Shown piece after piece: positions 26,264 through 35,146 of a stretch of 64,000 bases of DNA. Each line of letters begins with the position of its first letter. Position 1 is the first letter of the stretch. This stretch comes from Algivirga pacifica (GTDB lineage: Bacteria > Bacteroidota > Bacteroidia > Cytophagales > Flammeovirgaceae), in NCBI RefSeq assembly GCF_039543525.1, contig NZ_BAABJX010000007.1:37565-101564 (forward strand), read 5' to 3'. Both the position numbers and the translations under genes were made by a program. The notes beneath the pieces are model-generated. The model had not been told where the DNA came from, made no database searches, and saw nothing but the letters and a program-made list of their open reading frames with translations.

Positions 26264-26986
26264 CTATCCTTTATGCTCTTGACATTGTAACTTCCATCGG
26301 TCAATATCCAAGGCAAGCAGCCTACCATATCCATTTCTATGAGAAGCTACTCCATTATCTAAAATAATAATCGGACTACGTTCATGTATACGATGATGAA
26401 TTTCATTCAATGGTACCGGAGTATGCCCTACTAATACTTTACGTCTTTTACTTATCCCCCAGTAACGAATATCTCCATGGTTTCTGATCTTAAGCATTGC
26501 TCCAAGATCTACTAATGGGTTGCCTTCATCCAGATTAAACCCTGCATGTACCATATAAAAGCCTTCGGTCTCAATATAGTAAGGCATGTCAGTCAACATT
26601 TTCCAATATTTCTGTTTTATCATGCCTTCCTTGTTTTCTAACCTCAAATGTCGATAACGTGTTGGAATCTTTCCTTCCGTTTTAAGCAATGCCTGAATCA
26701 ACTCTTCTTCGTGATTTCCTTTGAGGGCATATACCTGATAGCCTTGTTTACGTAATCGAATGATCGTATCCAAGACCTCTTTACTATCCGGCCCTTTATT
26801 GATATAGTCTCCCAAAAGGAAAAGCTGATCTTCCTCTTGCAGTTTAATCTTTTTAAGTAATGTCTTAAATGTAGCCGCATATCCGTGGATATCACCTATA
26901 ACCCACCGACGGCCTTTATCCGCCTTTATCACATACTGCCCATTCTTATGTGACTGTCTGCTAGTCGTCCAACGATTCCAAACCAT
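26264..26986 (-). CDS. PPP-family serine/threonine phosphatase (metallophosphoesterase)
   Basis: A 240-residue protein with all PPP signature motifs: GDIHG (31-35), GDYINKG (59-65) and GNHE (90-93), plus later metal-ligand histidines in HAGF and VGHTPV. These residues bind two metal ions that hydrolyse phosphoesters. Size and motifs fit the bacterial PrpA/ApaH-like branch, so the substrate might be phosphoprotein or a dinucleotide such as Ap4A. Cytosolic. The first Met gives a plausible 30-residue lead before the GDIHG motif. Confidence 0.92.
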   Translation of the reverse strand: MVWNRWTTSRQSHKNGQYVIKADKGRRWVIGDIHGYAATFKTLLKKIKLQEEDQLFLLGDYINKGPDSKEVLDTIIRLRKQGYQVYALKGNHEEELIQALLKTEGKIPTRYRHLRLENKEGMIKQKYWKMLTDMPYYIETEGFYMVHAGFNLDEGNPLVDLGAMLKIRNHGDIRYWGISKRRKVLVGHTPVPLNEIHHRIHERSPIIILDNGVASHRNGYGRLLALDIDRWKLQCQEHKG

Positions 26987-27248
26987 AATGGTAAATTATT
27001 TAGAAAAAATATCCTTTACCGCATTTATCAGAAACAAGATAAGAGAAGTTCGGATAATGAAAAATGCTTTATCGCAGAAAAAGTCCTCATAGGCTTTCAA
27101 CACCTGTTAATTAAAGTGATCTACATCAACTATTGATTATTTATTAAAATACTAGGATGATTATCGACACCTAAGTTACATCAATGTTAACTTAATGTTA
27201 CATAAGTCAATTTTTTTCGTATCTTGGGAACAAAGAAAGACCTAACCT

Positions 27249-28112
27249 ATGAAGTACTATCCGTTACATATTATCACCTTAGTGGGTATTTTACTCTTGG
27301 GCTTTTCTGCAGAAGGACAATTTTTCAGCAGACAAGTGACCCATACCCCTTTGGAGTATTATGTACTAAACAATACGGATCAAGCATGGGAAAAGGACCC
27401 TCTCTACGCCTTCTTGTCCGTAGAACAAGATATTTCTTCAGAAGATATTGCTGAACTAAAAGAAGAGTTGGCTTTACTGACTGAAACGCTAATCGAAAAA
27501 AAAGAAACGCTATCAGAGCAAAAGTTAGTGGCTTACCTTTATAAAACGGTACAGAAACAATACTTGAAGCATTATACCCCTATCAGCACCTTCAGAAAGA
27601 CATTAACTGAAGGCACCTATGATTGCCTGACAGGTACCATGCTTTATGCTTATTTACTGGAGCAAATTGGATTGGAGTATCAGATTTATGAAACAAATGT
27701 CCACGTATATTTGAAAGTCAGTCTTAAACGTGGAAAAGAGATCTTGATTGAGAGTACCGATCCTTATCGAGGATTTGTTAGCAATCAAAAAGATATTACC
27801 AGCAGAGAAAATAAATATAGAGCCAAAGCATTAAAAGGCGATACAAACATGACGGTTGGGACTCAGGTATATACCTATCGTCAGGTACTGCATCAACCAG
27901 TGAGCCTTATGGAAATCGCTGGTTTGCAGTACTTCAATAGGGCTATTCAGTATTTCAATCAGAAAAACTGGAGAGAAGCTTATATTGCACTACAAAAAAC
28001 GAAGTGTTTTTATGGTTCTTCTAGAATAGTCGAGTTAGAAGCGCTATTGGAGGATCGATTGAACACCAAACAGATGTACGCTATCCTTAACCAAGAAATA
28101 CATCTCAAATAA
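27249..28112 (+). CDS. Secreted transglutaminase-like cysteine protein
   Basis: A 287-residue protein with a signal peptide (1-23). The region 120-175 reads TYDCLTGT (Cys126), NVHVYLKV (His152) and ESTDPYRG (Asp171), which is the Cys-His-Asp spacing and context of transglutaminase-like cysteine enzymes. A C-terminal helical repeat-like region (about 220-287, FNRAIQYFNQKNWREAYIALQK) resembles a TPR. The enzyme call is inferred from the triad alone; substrate unknown. A TATCTTGG sequence (27220-27227) is a one-mismatch promoter motif. Convergent with ftsZ. Confidence 0.75.
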   Translation: MKYYPLHIITLVGILLLGFSAEGQFFSRQVTHTPLEYYVLNNTDQAWEKDPLYAFLSVEQDISSEDIAELKEELALLTETLIEKKETLSEQKLVAYLYKTVQKQYLKHYTPISTFRKTLTEGTYDCLTGTMLYAYLLEQIGLEYQIYETNVHVYLKVSLKRGKEILIESTDPYRGFVSNQKDITSRENKYRAKALKGDTNMTVGTQVYTYRQVLHQPVSLMEIAGLQYFNRAIQYFNQKNWREAYIALQKTKCFYGSSRIVELEALLEDRLNTKQMYAILNQEIHLK

Positions 28113-28275
28113 TGTTGAATCGTTGAACTGTTGAATTGAGCTTTGCTCGTTGATTCGAGTTGATTTGTTGATTGAATAATTTACTAAGATCAGTAAACAC
28201 ATCAACTCGAATCAACGAGCGAAGCTCAATTCAACTCAATACGAAGTATTGAAATTCAACGATTCAACAGCATGA
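28113..28275. repeat. Octamer fold-back element between the transglutaminase-like gene and ftsZ
   Basis: The arms 28135-28164 and 28201-28230 are inverted copies with one mismatch in 30. The loop contains its own hairpin TTTACT...AGTAAA. Outer units are TTGAATCG/CGATTCAA. Nested mini-palindromes GAGCGAAGCTC and CAATACGAAGTATTG both close on a GAA triloop. It begins at the stop codon of the plus-strand gene. Confidence 0.9.
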
Positions 28276-28278
28276 ACA

Positions 28279-28311
28279 AAAAAGGCAACCGTTTCAGGTT
28301 GCCTTTTTTAT
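28279..28311. terminator. Bidirectional terminator of ftsZ and the convergent gene
   Basis: AAAGGCAACC (28281-28290) pairs with GGTTGCCTTT over a 6-nt loop with A-run and T-run flanks on both sides. It ends 3 bp before the ftsZ stop codon. Confidence 0.92.
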
Positions 28312-28313
28312 TG

Positions 28314-29864
28314 TTAATCTACATTGTCATGTAGAAAGGAATTATCTCCCATTATTTTTTTTTTATCGCTTACATTGAAGCGAGATTGCTCAGACTCTGA
28401 AGAGTGTGGAATATCCTTGAGTTTTACACCTCTTCGGATAAATGCAGGAGTTTCCTGCTTTTCCTTTAGTTCTTCATTAGACCACTCACTAACAGAAGAA
28501 GCCTTCATATAGCGACTGATCTGATGCCTTCCTTGCAATGTATCATCTTCTGGTTCTTCCATAGAAGGCTCATCCTCTATGATCTCCTGCTCGTCCATCA
28601 CATCGTAATTGTCATCCAATGTGAAAACACGTTTCTTTGGCTTCTGGGGAGACGGAGCGGCCTGTTGAGGAGCTTTTTCTTCCTCAATTTCTTTTTCTAC
28701 CGGCGCTTCCTCAGTTTGCACTTTGTTTTCCTCGGAAGCGGCTTCTGTCTTTACTTCAGAAACCCCTTGTTCTCTCGACTCCCCTTCTTTAAAAAAATCC
28801 TCGCCTTTTGTGGTATATCCCGGTGCAGGCTTAGTTTCTTTATTTGCTTTTCCTGAATGCAAGTCGATCACCGTACGGGTTTCTTCTTCTCCATCCGTCT
28901 CAAATCCCGTTGCAATGACAGTAACGCTAATGGCATCTCCCAAAGAAGGATCAGATGCTACCCCGAAGATCACTTCCGCTTGTCCTCCGGCTTGTTCCTG
29001 TATATAATCTGTAATCTGCTCTAGTTCCTCCATACCGAACTCATCATAGTCAGAGACTACAATACTCAGTAGGATATTCTGGGCATTATTAATATTGGTA
29101 TTATTCAACAACGGAGAGGTAATTGCTCCCTCTGCTGCACGAATCGCACGATCTTCTCCAGACTCTGTGGCAGAACCCATCACAGCTTGCCCTGAATGTC
29201 TCATAACGGTATTCACATCCTCAAAGTCCACGTTGATATATCCATCTTCCGTGATGATCTCTGCAATGGATTTGGCACCTTTGGTCAATACATTATCAGC
29301 CTGACCGAAAGCTTCTTTCATCGTCGAGCGACCATATACCTCCTTCAAGCGATCATTCAGGATCACCAGTACGGTATCACAGTTTTTCTTAAGCTCTTCG
29401 ATTCCTTCCAGAGCTCTTCGCTCCTTAGGCTTACCCTCAAACTTAAAAGGCATTGTGACAATACCTACGGTCAGGATATCCAGTTCTTTGGCAATCTCTG
29501 CAATCACAGGTGCTGCCCCGGTTCCTGTACCACCTCCCATACCAGCGGTAATGAAAAGCATCTTGGTATTGTTCTGAAGAATATTGGTAATCTCTTCTTT
29601 GCTCTCCAGCGCAGCCTGCTTCCCTACTTCAGGTTTTGCTCCAGCACCTAACCCTTCTGTTAGCTCTGTCCCAATCTGTACCTTGTTGGGTACGGGACTT
29701 GCTTGAAGTGCCTGTATATCCGTATTGCAGATGAAGAAATCTACATCTGTAATACCCAGTTCATACATATGCTTGACGGCATTACCACCGCCACCGCCTA
29801 CACCAAATACTTTGATAATGTTGGACGCTCCTGCCGGGATGTCAAACTCGTAGTTCGTATCCAT
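28314..29864 (-). CDS. ftsZ: Cell division GTPase FtsZ
   Basis: A 516-residue tubulin homologue. The GTP-binding regions are clear: FGVGGGGGNAV (20-30) and the signature GGGTGTG (110-116), with the T7-loop region near 220-230. The globular part ends near 330, followed by a long acidic Glu/Pro-rich linker (about 340-470). The conserved partner-binding peptide TPAFIRRGVKL (472-482) is not terminal: 34 more residues follow, ending DNSFLHDNVD. FtsZ polymerises at midcell as the Z-ring and recruits FtsA. Last gene of the dcw cluster; 285 bp separate it from ftsA. Confidence 0.98.
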   Translation of the reverse strand: MDTNYEFDIPAGASNIIKVFGVGGGGGNAVKHMYELGITDVDFFICNTDIQALQASPVPNKVQIGTELTEGLGAGAKPEVGKQAALESKEEITNILQNNTKMLFITAGMGGGTGTGAAPVIAEIAKELDILTVGIVTMPFKFEGKPKERRALEGIEELKKNCDTVLVILNDRLKEVYGRSTMKEAFGQADNVLTKGAKSIAEIITEDGYINVDFEDVNTVMRHSGQAVMGSATESGEDRAIRAAEGAITSPLLNNTNINNAQNILLSIVVSDYDEFGMEELEQITDYIQEQAGGQAEVIFGVASDPSLGDAISVTVIATGFETDGEEETRTVIDLHSGKANKETKPAPGYTTKGEDFFKEGESREQGVSEVKTEAASEENKVQTEEAPVEKEIEEEKAPQQAAPSPQKPKKRVFTLDDNYDVMDEQEIIEDEPSMEEPEDDTLQGRHQISRYMKASSVSEWSNEELKEKQETPAFIRRGVKLKDIPHSSESEQSRFNVSDKKKIMGDNSFLHDNVD

Positions 29865-30110
29865 ATATTTATTCTTTTGCTTCCTGAGAGGATGCTCTCG
29901 TATTCAAAGGTTTACTCCTATTTCCTTCATGGAAAAAATACGCCAGTCTCATTTTCATGGTCTAAAAAATAATTAATAGCCTTTAATGACGTATGCTAGG
30001 TTTTAGCAAACAATATAAGAAATTGCTTTCCAAAATTAATAGGTTCTTATTTCAAATACGATGGAAATGTAAAATTTCTTGTATTAAAGAGGAGATTTTT
30101 GAGGAGAGTT

Positions 30111-30144
30111 TCTGTAGGGGCGCGATTAATCGCGCCCCTACAGA
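30111..30144. repeat. Perfect 34-bp palindrome downstream of ftsA
   Basis: 30111-30144 is exactly its own reverse complement; the core is GCGCGATTAATCGCGC with TAGGGG/CCCCTA outside. It lies 5 bp after the ftsA stop codon. The rest of the 285-bp ftsA-ftsZ gap is AT-rich with no gene. 1828-1856 is a degenerate relative. Confidence 0.9.
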
Positions 30145-30149
30145 TATTT

Positions 30150-31475
30150 TTATTGATAGTAACCACTATCATCATAATCGTCGATCAAAAGATCCTTTGC
30201 CTTTCTCAACATGCTTGAGAAAAAGTTACCACCAGCATTAGAAGAAGTATCGGAAACCCTATGCTTATTATCCTGCTTGTTGGTTGCTCCATCCATATGC
30301 TCATCATCATAGGATGCAGACGTCTTTTCCAAGGCCTTGAACCCTGCCAGAACCAACCCTACAGCGGTCGCATACATCGGGTTTTTTATTTCATCTCTTT
30401 TACTCTTGCCTAGGTGCTCATTGGGATAACCAATACGGGCATCCAACCCTGTACGGTACTCAAACAACTGTTTGATATTTTTCAACAAAGCCCCACCACC
30501 TGTCAAGACTACTCCTGCCGTCAATCGATGTTCAAAACCAGAACGTCTTAGTTCAGCCATTGCCAGTTCAATGACCTCGTCCATACGAGCCTCAATGATA
30601 TAAGCCAGGTTTTTAATAGAGATCTCTTTGGGAGGTCTATTTCGGATACCGGGTATAGAAACCACTTCATTTTCATTGGCTTCCTCGGAAAGGGATCGTC
30701 CAAATTTGACCTTCAGCAACTCTGCTTGCTGTGGCATCACTGCACATCCCTGCTTGATGTCTGAAGTAATAATATCCCCTCCAAATGGGATAACGGCTGT
30801 ATGACGCAATACTCCTTCATAGAAAATAGCGACATCCGTGGTTCCCCCACCAATATCCACAATCATGACTCCAGCCTCTTTTTCCTCCTCGCTCAGTACA
30901 GAAATACTAGAGGCCAAAGGTTCCAGAATCAAATCATCTATTTCCAGTTCTGCACGGTCTACACAACGCTTGATATTTCGTATCGCATTGGAGCTTGCTG
31001 TAATCACGTTAAACTGTCCATCCAAGCGTACGCCAGCCATCCCTACGGGATCTTTAATACTCTCTTCGTGATCTACCGTATATTGCTGAGGAATCACATG
31101 GATAATCTGATGTCCTGGGTCTGTAATCATACGATACATATCGTTTGATAGACGAATGACATCATCCATGGTAATCTCCTCGTCCTTATGGCGCAAGGTG
31201 ATTCCACCTTTTTGTTGTACACTGCGAATATGCTTGCCTGCGATCCCCACATTGACAATGCCGATTTCGATCTGCGCATCTTTCTCAGCCGCAATTAGCG
31301 CTTGCTGAATTGCCGTGGTTGTTCGATTGATATTGCTTACTACCCCATCACGCACTCCCTCAGATACTGCACTGCCCATACCTATGATTTCCAGCTGACC
31401 ATAGTCGTCCAGTCTTCCGGCAACAGCGCAAACCTTCGTGGTGCCAATATCTAGCCCTACAATAATATCTGACAT
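30150..31475 (-). CDS. ftsA: Cell division actin-like ATPase FtsA
   Basis: A 441-residue protein. It starts with the actin-fold phosphate-1 loop (GLDIGTTKVCAVAG, 6-19), then the SHS2/1C domain (about 85-160), VDIGGGTTDVAIF (phosphate-2) and the adenosine motif VLTGGGALL. Near the C-terminus FFSSMLRKAKDLL is a plausible amphipathic membrane-targeting helix, followed by an unusual acidic extension (IDDYDDSGYYQ). It anchors FtsZ to the membrane and recruits later divisome proteins. 161 bp from ftsQ. Confidence 0.97.
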   Translation of the reverse strand: MSDIIVGLDIGTTKVCAVAGRLDDYGQLEIIGMGSAVSEGVRDGVVSNINRTTTAIQQALIAAEKDAQIEIGIVNVGIAGKHIRSVQQKGGITLRHKDEEITMDDVIRLSNDMYRMITDPGHQIIHVIPQQYTVDHEESIKDPVGMAGVRLDGQFNVITASSNAIRNIKRCVDRAELEIDDLILEPLASSISVLSEEEKEAGVMIVDIGGGTTDVAIFYEGVLRHTAVIPFGGDIITSDIKQGCAVMPQQAELLKVKFGRSLSEEANENEVVSIPGIRNRPPKEISIKNLAYIIEARMDEVIELAMAELRRSGFEHRLTAGVVLTGGGALLKNIKQLFEYRTGLDARIGYPNEHLGKSKRDEIKNPMYATAVGLVLAGFKALEKTSASYDDEHMDGATNKQDNKHRVSDTSSNAGGNFFSSMLRKAKDLLIDDYDDSGYYQ

Positions 31476-31540
31476 ACTTTTACGATCTGTTAATTGGGTA
31501 TAAGTGAAAAGTTTTTATGCCTGCCAGGCGTACTATTTTT

Positions 31541-31583
31541 TCTTAAAAAAGTAATAATTACCCTAGATATGGGTACTTTTTTA
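31541..31583 (-). terminator. Hairpin in the ftsQ-ftsA gap
   Basis: AAAAAAGTA and ACCC pair with GGGT and ACTTTTTT around a short loop, with a 6-nt bulge on one side. On the minus strand the stem ends in a T-rich run, so it may attenuate transcription between ftsQ and ftsA. Confidence 0.45.
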
Positions 31584-31636
31584 TTGGAAAAAGTCATTCT
31601 CTGGCTTTAGAAATACAATTTAACTGATTATAGGAG

Positions 31637-32395
31637 TTATTTACAAATGATTTGATCTTTATACTGTAATTTTATCGTTTTGTAATAATTCCACCCTTTC
31701 TTGGGAATGATCTGCTCATAGAACACTTTCAACTTATGCAGTTTGGTCTGATAATCCTCCGCTGTTCCAAATTCTATCAGCTCCTTACCTACTTGCGTAA
31801 ACACCTTCATGTTTAACTGGTTATCCAGCTCCAAATGTGCGATTTGCAAGCGCCAAAACTCATCTTCATAAATCGCTGAGACCAACTCAAATAACTGCTG
31901 TCCTGCTGGAGTTTGCATAAAATTTTCCTCAAAAAAGTGTTCCACTCCCCTACCGGTTAATAATAATACTCTAGCCGTATAATTAGAGGAGAGAGGTATA
32001 ATCTCTTTTTCCTGATTAATATAAGCTGAGCGTCCGTTTTGCGCCACTACACGAGCAATCGGGCGATCCTGGTAAACATCAACCACCAAGTTCCCTTTAA
32101 GGTCTTGAGCCACCTCTGCCCGCTTAATAAAATCCACTTCGATCAACTTATCTTCCAAAGCTTTTAAGGATAGTGCATTATCCTTATTTAACTTCAGGCC
32201 TGTCTGCTGTATGATCTCTCTTACTTCACTGTCATTAATGAAATGAGACTCATGCTTATTCTCTATATTGATAATCATGCCAACTGCCTGCGCAGTCTCT
32301 TTCTTTTCATATAATGCATACCCTCCTATGCCCACCATGATCAACAGCATTAACGACAACGCCGCTCCTTTGATATAAATCTTTTTATTCTCCAT
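31637..32395 (-). CDS. ftsQ: Cell division protein FtsQ
   Basis: A 252-residue bitopic protein. Short basic cytosolic start (ENKKIYIKG), one membrane helix (about 10-28, ALSLMLLIMVGIGGYAL), a POTRA-like domain (about 45-110, with VDFIKRAEVAQDLKGNLVVDVYQDRPIARV) and the FtsQ-type beta domain to the end. It links early and late divisome proteins in the periplasm. Position between murC and ftsA is the standard dcw order. Sequence conservation is low, as usual for the family. Confidence 0.93.
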   Translation of the reverse strand: MENKKIYIKGAALSLMLLIMVGIGGYALYEKKETAQAVGMIINIENKHESHFINDSEVREIIQQTGLKLNKDNALSLKALEDKLIEVDFIKRAEVAQDLKGNLVVDVYQDRPIARVVAQNGRSAYINQEKEIIPLSSNYTARVLLLTGRGVEHFFEENFMQTPAGQQLFELVSAIYEDEFWRLQIAHLELDNQLNMKVFTQVGKELIEFGTAEDYQTKLHKLKVFYEQIIPKKGWNYYKTIKLQYKDQIICK

Positions 32396-32434
32396 ATCTA
32401 AAAAATGTCTATGCTATAGGCTTTCAGGTTGATA

Positions 32435-33820
32435 CTATCTCTGTTCCAAAAAACGTTTTAATGGAGTCACCAATCGATCGATATTTCCAGCGCCTATTGT
32501 TGCGATCACCTCAAGACTTTCTTCCCGCTCCAATACTTGAATTACCGTATCTTCCTGTACCATACATTTCTCTGTGGTAAGCTGATTGTAGATCAACTGG
32601 GCTGTTACTCCTTCTATTGGCTCTTCTCTAGCTGGATAGATATCCATTAATAATACCTTATCAGCCAAAGATAAACTTTGGGCAAACCCTTCTGCAAAAT
32701 CACGGGTACGTGTAAACAGATGCGGCTGGAAAATCACTGTCAGTTTTTTATTAGGATATAGTTCCTTCACCGAAGAAATAAATGCCTTTACCTCTGTTGG
32801 GTGATGGGCATAATCATCGATGTATACCGTAGGTTCTTTTACAATATACTCAAAACGTCTTTTCACTCCCTTATAGGTAGCGATTCCTGCCGCTATTTCC
32901 TCTGCACTTAAGCCTACACTAGCGGCAACTGCTGCTGCTACTATCGCATTGTTTACGTTATGTTCTCCAGGTACTGACAATTGCACATTAGGAACCTCAA
33001 ACTGAGGCAATGCAATATCAAACACGACCTTATGCTCCTTTATTTTAATGTTCTTTGCTTGAATCTCCCCCTCTTTCATCCCGTAGCGAAAAGACTTCAC
33101 GGTATCGGCCTGTTCCAACTCCACTCCTTCGTGAATATAAAGCTCACCTCCTTCTACCATATTATTGATATAGGCATTGAAAGAGTCTTTGACAGCATTT
33201 TCATCTCCATAAATATCCAGATGATCGGCTTCTGCCGTAGTGATCACCTCTATCGCTGGATGTAGATGTAAAAAAGAACGGTCAAACTCATCGGCTTCTA
33301 CCACGACTAACTGTTTCTCTTCTGCCTTGGGTGCCAAAAGAAGGTTGCTCTCATAATTAGTCGCTATTCCACCCAAAAAGGCCGTACAATTGCGTCCGGC
33401 ATGATACAAGATATGCGCCAACATAGACGATGTTGTCGTTTTACCATGCGTACCCGCCACCCCAACAGTAAAGTGAGCTGCTGAAATCAACCCCAATACC
33501 TCTGCACGCTTTAAGATCACAAAGCCTTGCTCTTTTAGGTAGTTATATTCCTGGTGAGATTTAGGTATTGCAGGAGTATACACCACTAGCACCTCTTCTT
33601 TGGGTAAAGACAGTACCTCTTGAGGAATCTGATCTACAGTATCCTCATAATGGATAGTGATACCTTCCTGTTCCAACTTATTGGTTAAGGGCGTAGCCGT
33701 TTTATCATACCCTGCCACCTCTTTGCCAATAGCCTTGAACCAACGTGCCAAGGCACTCATGCCAATACCCCCAACCCCTAAAAAGTAAGTATATTGGAGT
33801 TTGTTAATATCTAATTTCAT
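32435..33820 (-). CDS. murC: UDP-N-acetylmuramate--L-alanine ligase MurC
   Basis: A 461-residue Mur ligase. N-terminal Rossmann region FLGVGGIGMSALA (13-25), central ATP loop GTHGKTT (123-129), the following EADEFDRSFL and C-terminal DDYAHHPTEV motifs. It adds L-Ala to UDP-MurNAc in the cytosol, the first step of stem-peptide assembly. It starts 5 bp after murG stops, so the two are co-transcribed; ftsQ follows 39 bp downstream. Confidence 0.98.
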   Translation of the reverse strand: MKLDINKLQYTYFLGVGGIGMSALARWFKAIGKEVAGYDKTATPLTNKLEQEGITIHYEDTVDQIPQEVLSLPKEEVLVVYTPAIPKSHQEYNYLKEQGFVILKRAEVLGLISAAHFTVGVAGTHGKTTTSSMLAHILYHAGRNCTAFLGGIATNYESNLLLAPKAEEKQLVVVEADEFDRSFLHLHPAIEVITTAEADHLDIYGDENAVKDSFNAYINNMVEGGELYIHEGVELEQADTVKSFRYGMKEGEIQAKNIKIKEHKVVFDIALPQFEVPNVQLSVPGEHNVNNAIVAAAVAASVGLSAEEIAAGIATYKGVKRRFEYIVKEPTVYIDDYAHHPTEVKAFISSVKELYPNKKLTVIFQPHLFTRTRDFAEGFAQSLSLADKVLLMDIYPAREEPIEGVTAQLIYNQLTTEKCMVQEDTVIQVLEREESLEVIATIGAGNIDRLVTPLKRFLEQR

Positions 33821-33825
33821 AACCT

Positions 33826-34926
33826 TTATTTAGTCGGTAATTGGATGATCACTTCGGCAATTTCCTGAGCTGCTTTTGGTTTCGCTAATTTTAGGATTGC
33901 CTGTTGTAACTGTTTTTGTTGTTGCTCATCCTCCAACAACCTCATCAACACTTCTCCTAATTGCTCTCTGGCAGCTGTATCCTTCACCATAACCGCAGCT
34001 TCTTCTTTCTCCAAAGCTAAGGCATTTTTCGTTTGATGATCCTCTGCTACATTAGGTGATGGGATTAAAATGCTTGGTTTTCCAGTCAGACATAACTCAG
34101 AAATAGACAAAGCCCCTGCTCTGGAAACCACTACATCTGCACAAGCATAGGCATAATCCATTCTACGGATAAAGGGCATTACTTTTAATCCTTCGGGCTC
34201 TCGATGTGCAAACTCCTGCTGAAAACGATCACTATAATACTTGCCCGTTTGCCAGATCAGCTGATACCCCTTTTCAAGTAAGGTATCTACATTCTTCGCA
34301 ATGCTTTCATTTACGGTAAGTGCTCCTAGACTTCCTCCAATCACCAGCACGGTCTTTCGAGATGACGACAAGCCAAAGTGATCAAAAGCCTCCTCTCTAA
34401 GCTTCTCCAGCTCTGTAATATCCTTGCGTACAGGGTTACCCGTAAAATGTATACGATCTTCTGGAAAATACTTTTGCATATCAGGATAAGCGACACAAAT
34501 AGCACTTGCCTTGGAAGCTAATAACTTATTCGTCAAACCCGCATAACCATTCTGTTCTTGAATCAGGGTAGGAATACCCGCTTGATTCGCTGCATACATA
34601 ATTGGTCCACTGGCATATCCGCCGACACCGACCACTGCATCTGGCTTAAATTGTCGGATAATACTAAAGGCTTTCCAAATACTGGAGATCAGTTTAAAAG
34701 GAAACATCAAATTATCCATGGTCAAACGGCGCTGTATGCCACTAATCCATAACCCCTCGATAGGATATCCTGCTTCCGGCACTTTATCCATTTCCATTTT
34801 CCCTTCCGCTCCTACAAACAATATTTCTGTTGTGGCGTCTGCTTGCTTCAATGCATCAGCGATAGCAATGGCCGGATAAACATGTCCGCCGGTACCTCCT
34901 CCACTTATAATTATTCTTTTTCCCAT
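33826..34926 (-). CDS. murG: Lipid II synthase (GlcNAc transferase) MurG
   Basis: A 366-residue GT28-family enzyme. The N-terminal GGGTGGHVYPA (9-19) is the lipid I-binding loop, VGVGGYASGPIMYAA and the C-terminal donor-binding SRAGALSISEL complete the family signature. It adds GlcNAc to lipid I at the cytosolic face of the inner membrane. An octamer fold-back element separates it from ftsW, whereas the spacing to murC is only 5 bp. Confidence 0.98.
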   Translation of the reverse strand: MGKRIIISGGGTGGHVYPAIAIADALKQADATTEILFVGAEGKMEMDKVPEAGYPIEGLWISGIQRRLTMDNLMFPFKLISSIWKAFSIIRQFKPDAVVGVGGYASGPIMYAANQAGIPTLIQEQNGYAGLTNKLLASKASAICVAYPDMQKYFPEDRIHFTGNPVRKDITELEKLREEAFDHFGLSSSRKTVLVIGGSLGALTVNESIAKNVDTLLEKGYQLIWQTGKYYSDRFQQEFAHREPEGLKVMPFIRRMDYAYACADVVVSRAGALSISELCLTGKPSILIPSPNVAEDHQTKNALALEKEEAAVMVKDTAAREQLGEVLMRLLEDEQQQKQLQQAILKLAKPKAAQEIAEVIIQLPTK

Positions 34927-34934
34927 TTCTTAAT

Positions 34935-35141
34935 TAGTTGTTGAATCGTTGAGGCAGCTTACGCTGCTTGTTGAATCGTTGATTCGAGTTAAACTGTTGA
35001 GGGTTTAGTTGAACCGTTGAATTTCACCTTCGGTGAGTTGATTTGTTGATTGAATCAGTAAACAGATCAACTCGATTCAACGAGCGAAGCTCAATTCAAC
35101 TCATCGAAGATGAAATTCATCGATTCAACTAAACAATATGA
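34935..35141. repeat. Octamer fold-back element between ftsW and murG
   Basis: About 207 bp built from TTGAATCG/CGATTCAA-type units in opposed arms. Nested mini-palindromes: GCAGCTTACGCTGC, CACCTTCGGTG, GAGCGAAGCTC and TCATCGAAGATGA. The right end GTTTAGTTGAA (as its complement TTCAACTAAAC) matches the ends of 24158-24415 and the left end of 36368-36518. It fills the gap completely. Confidence 0.9.
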
Positions 35142-35146
35142 ACAAC

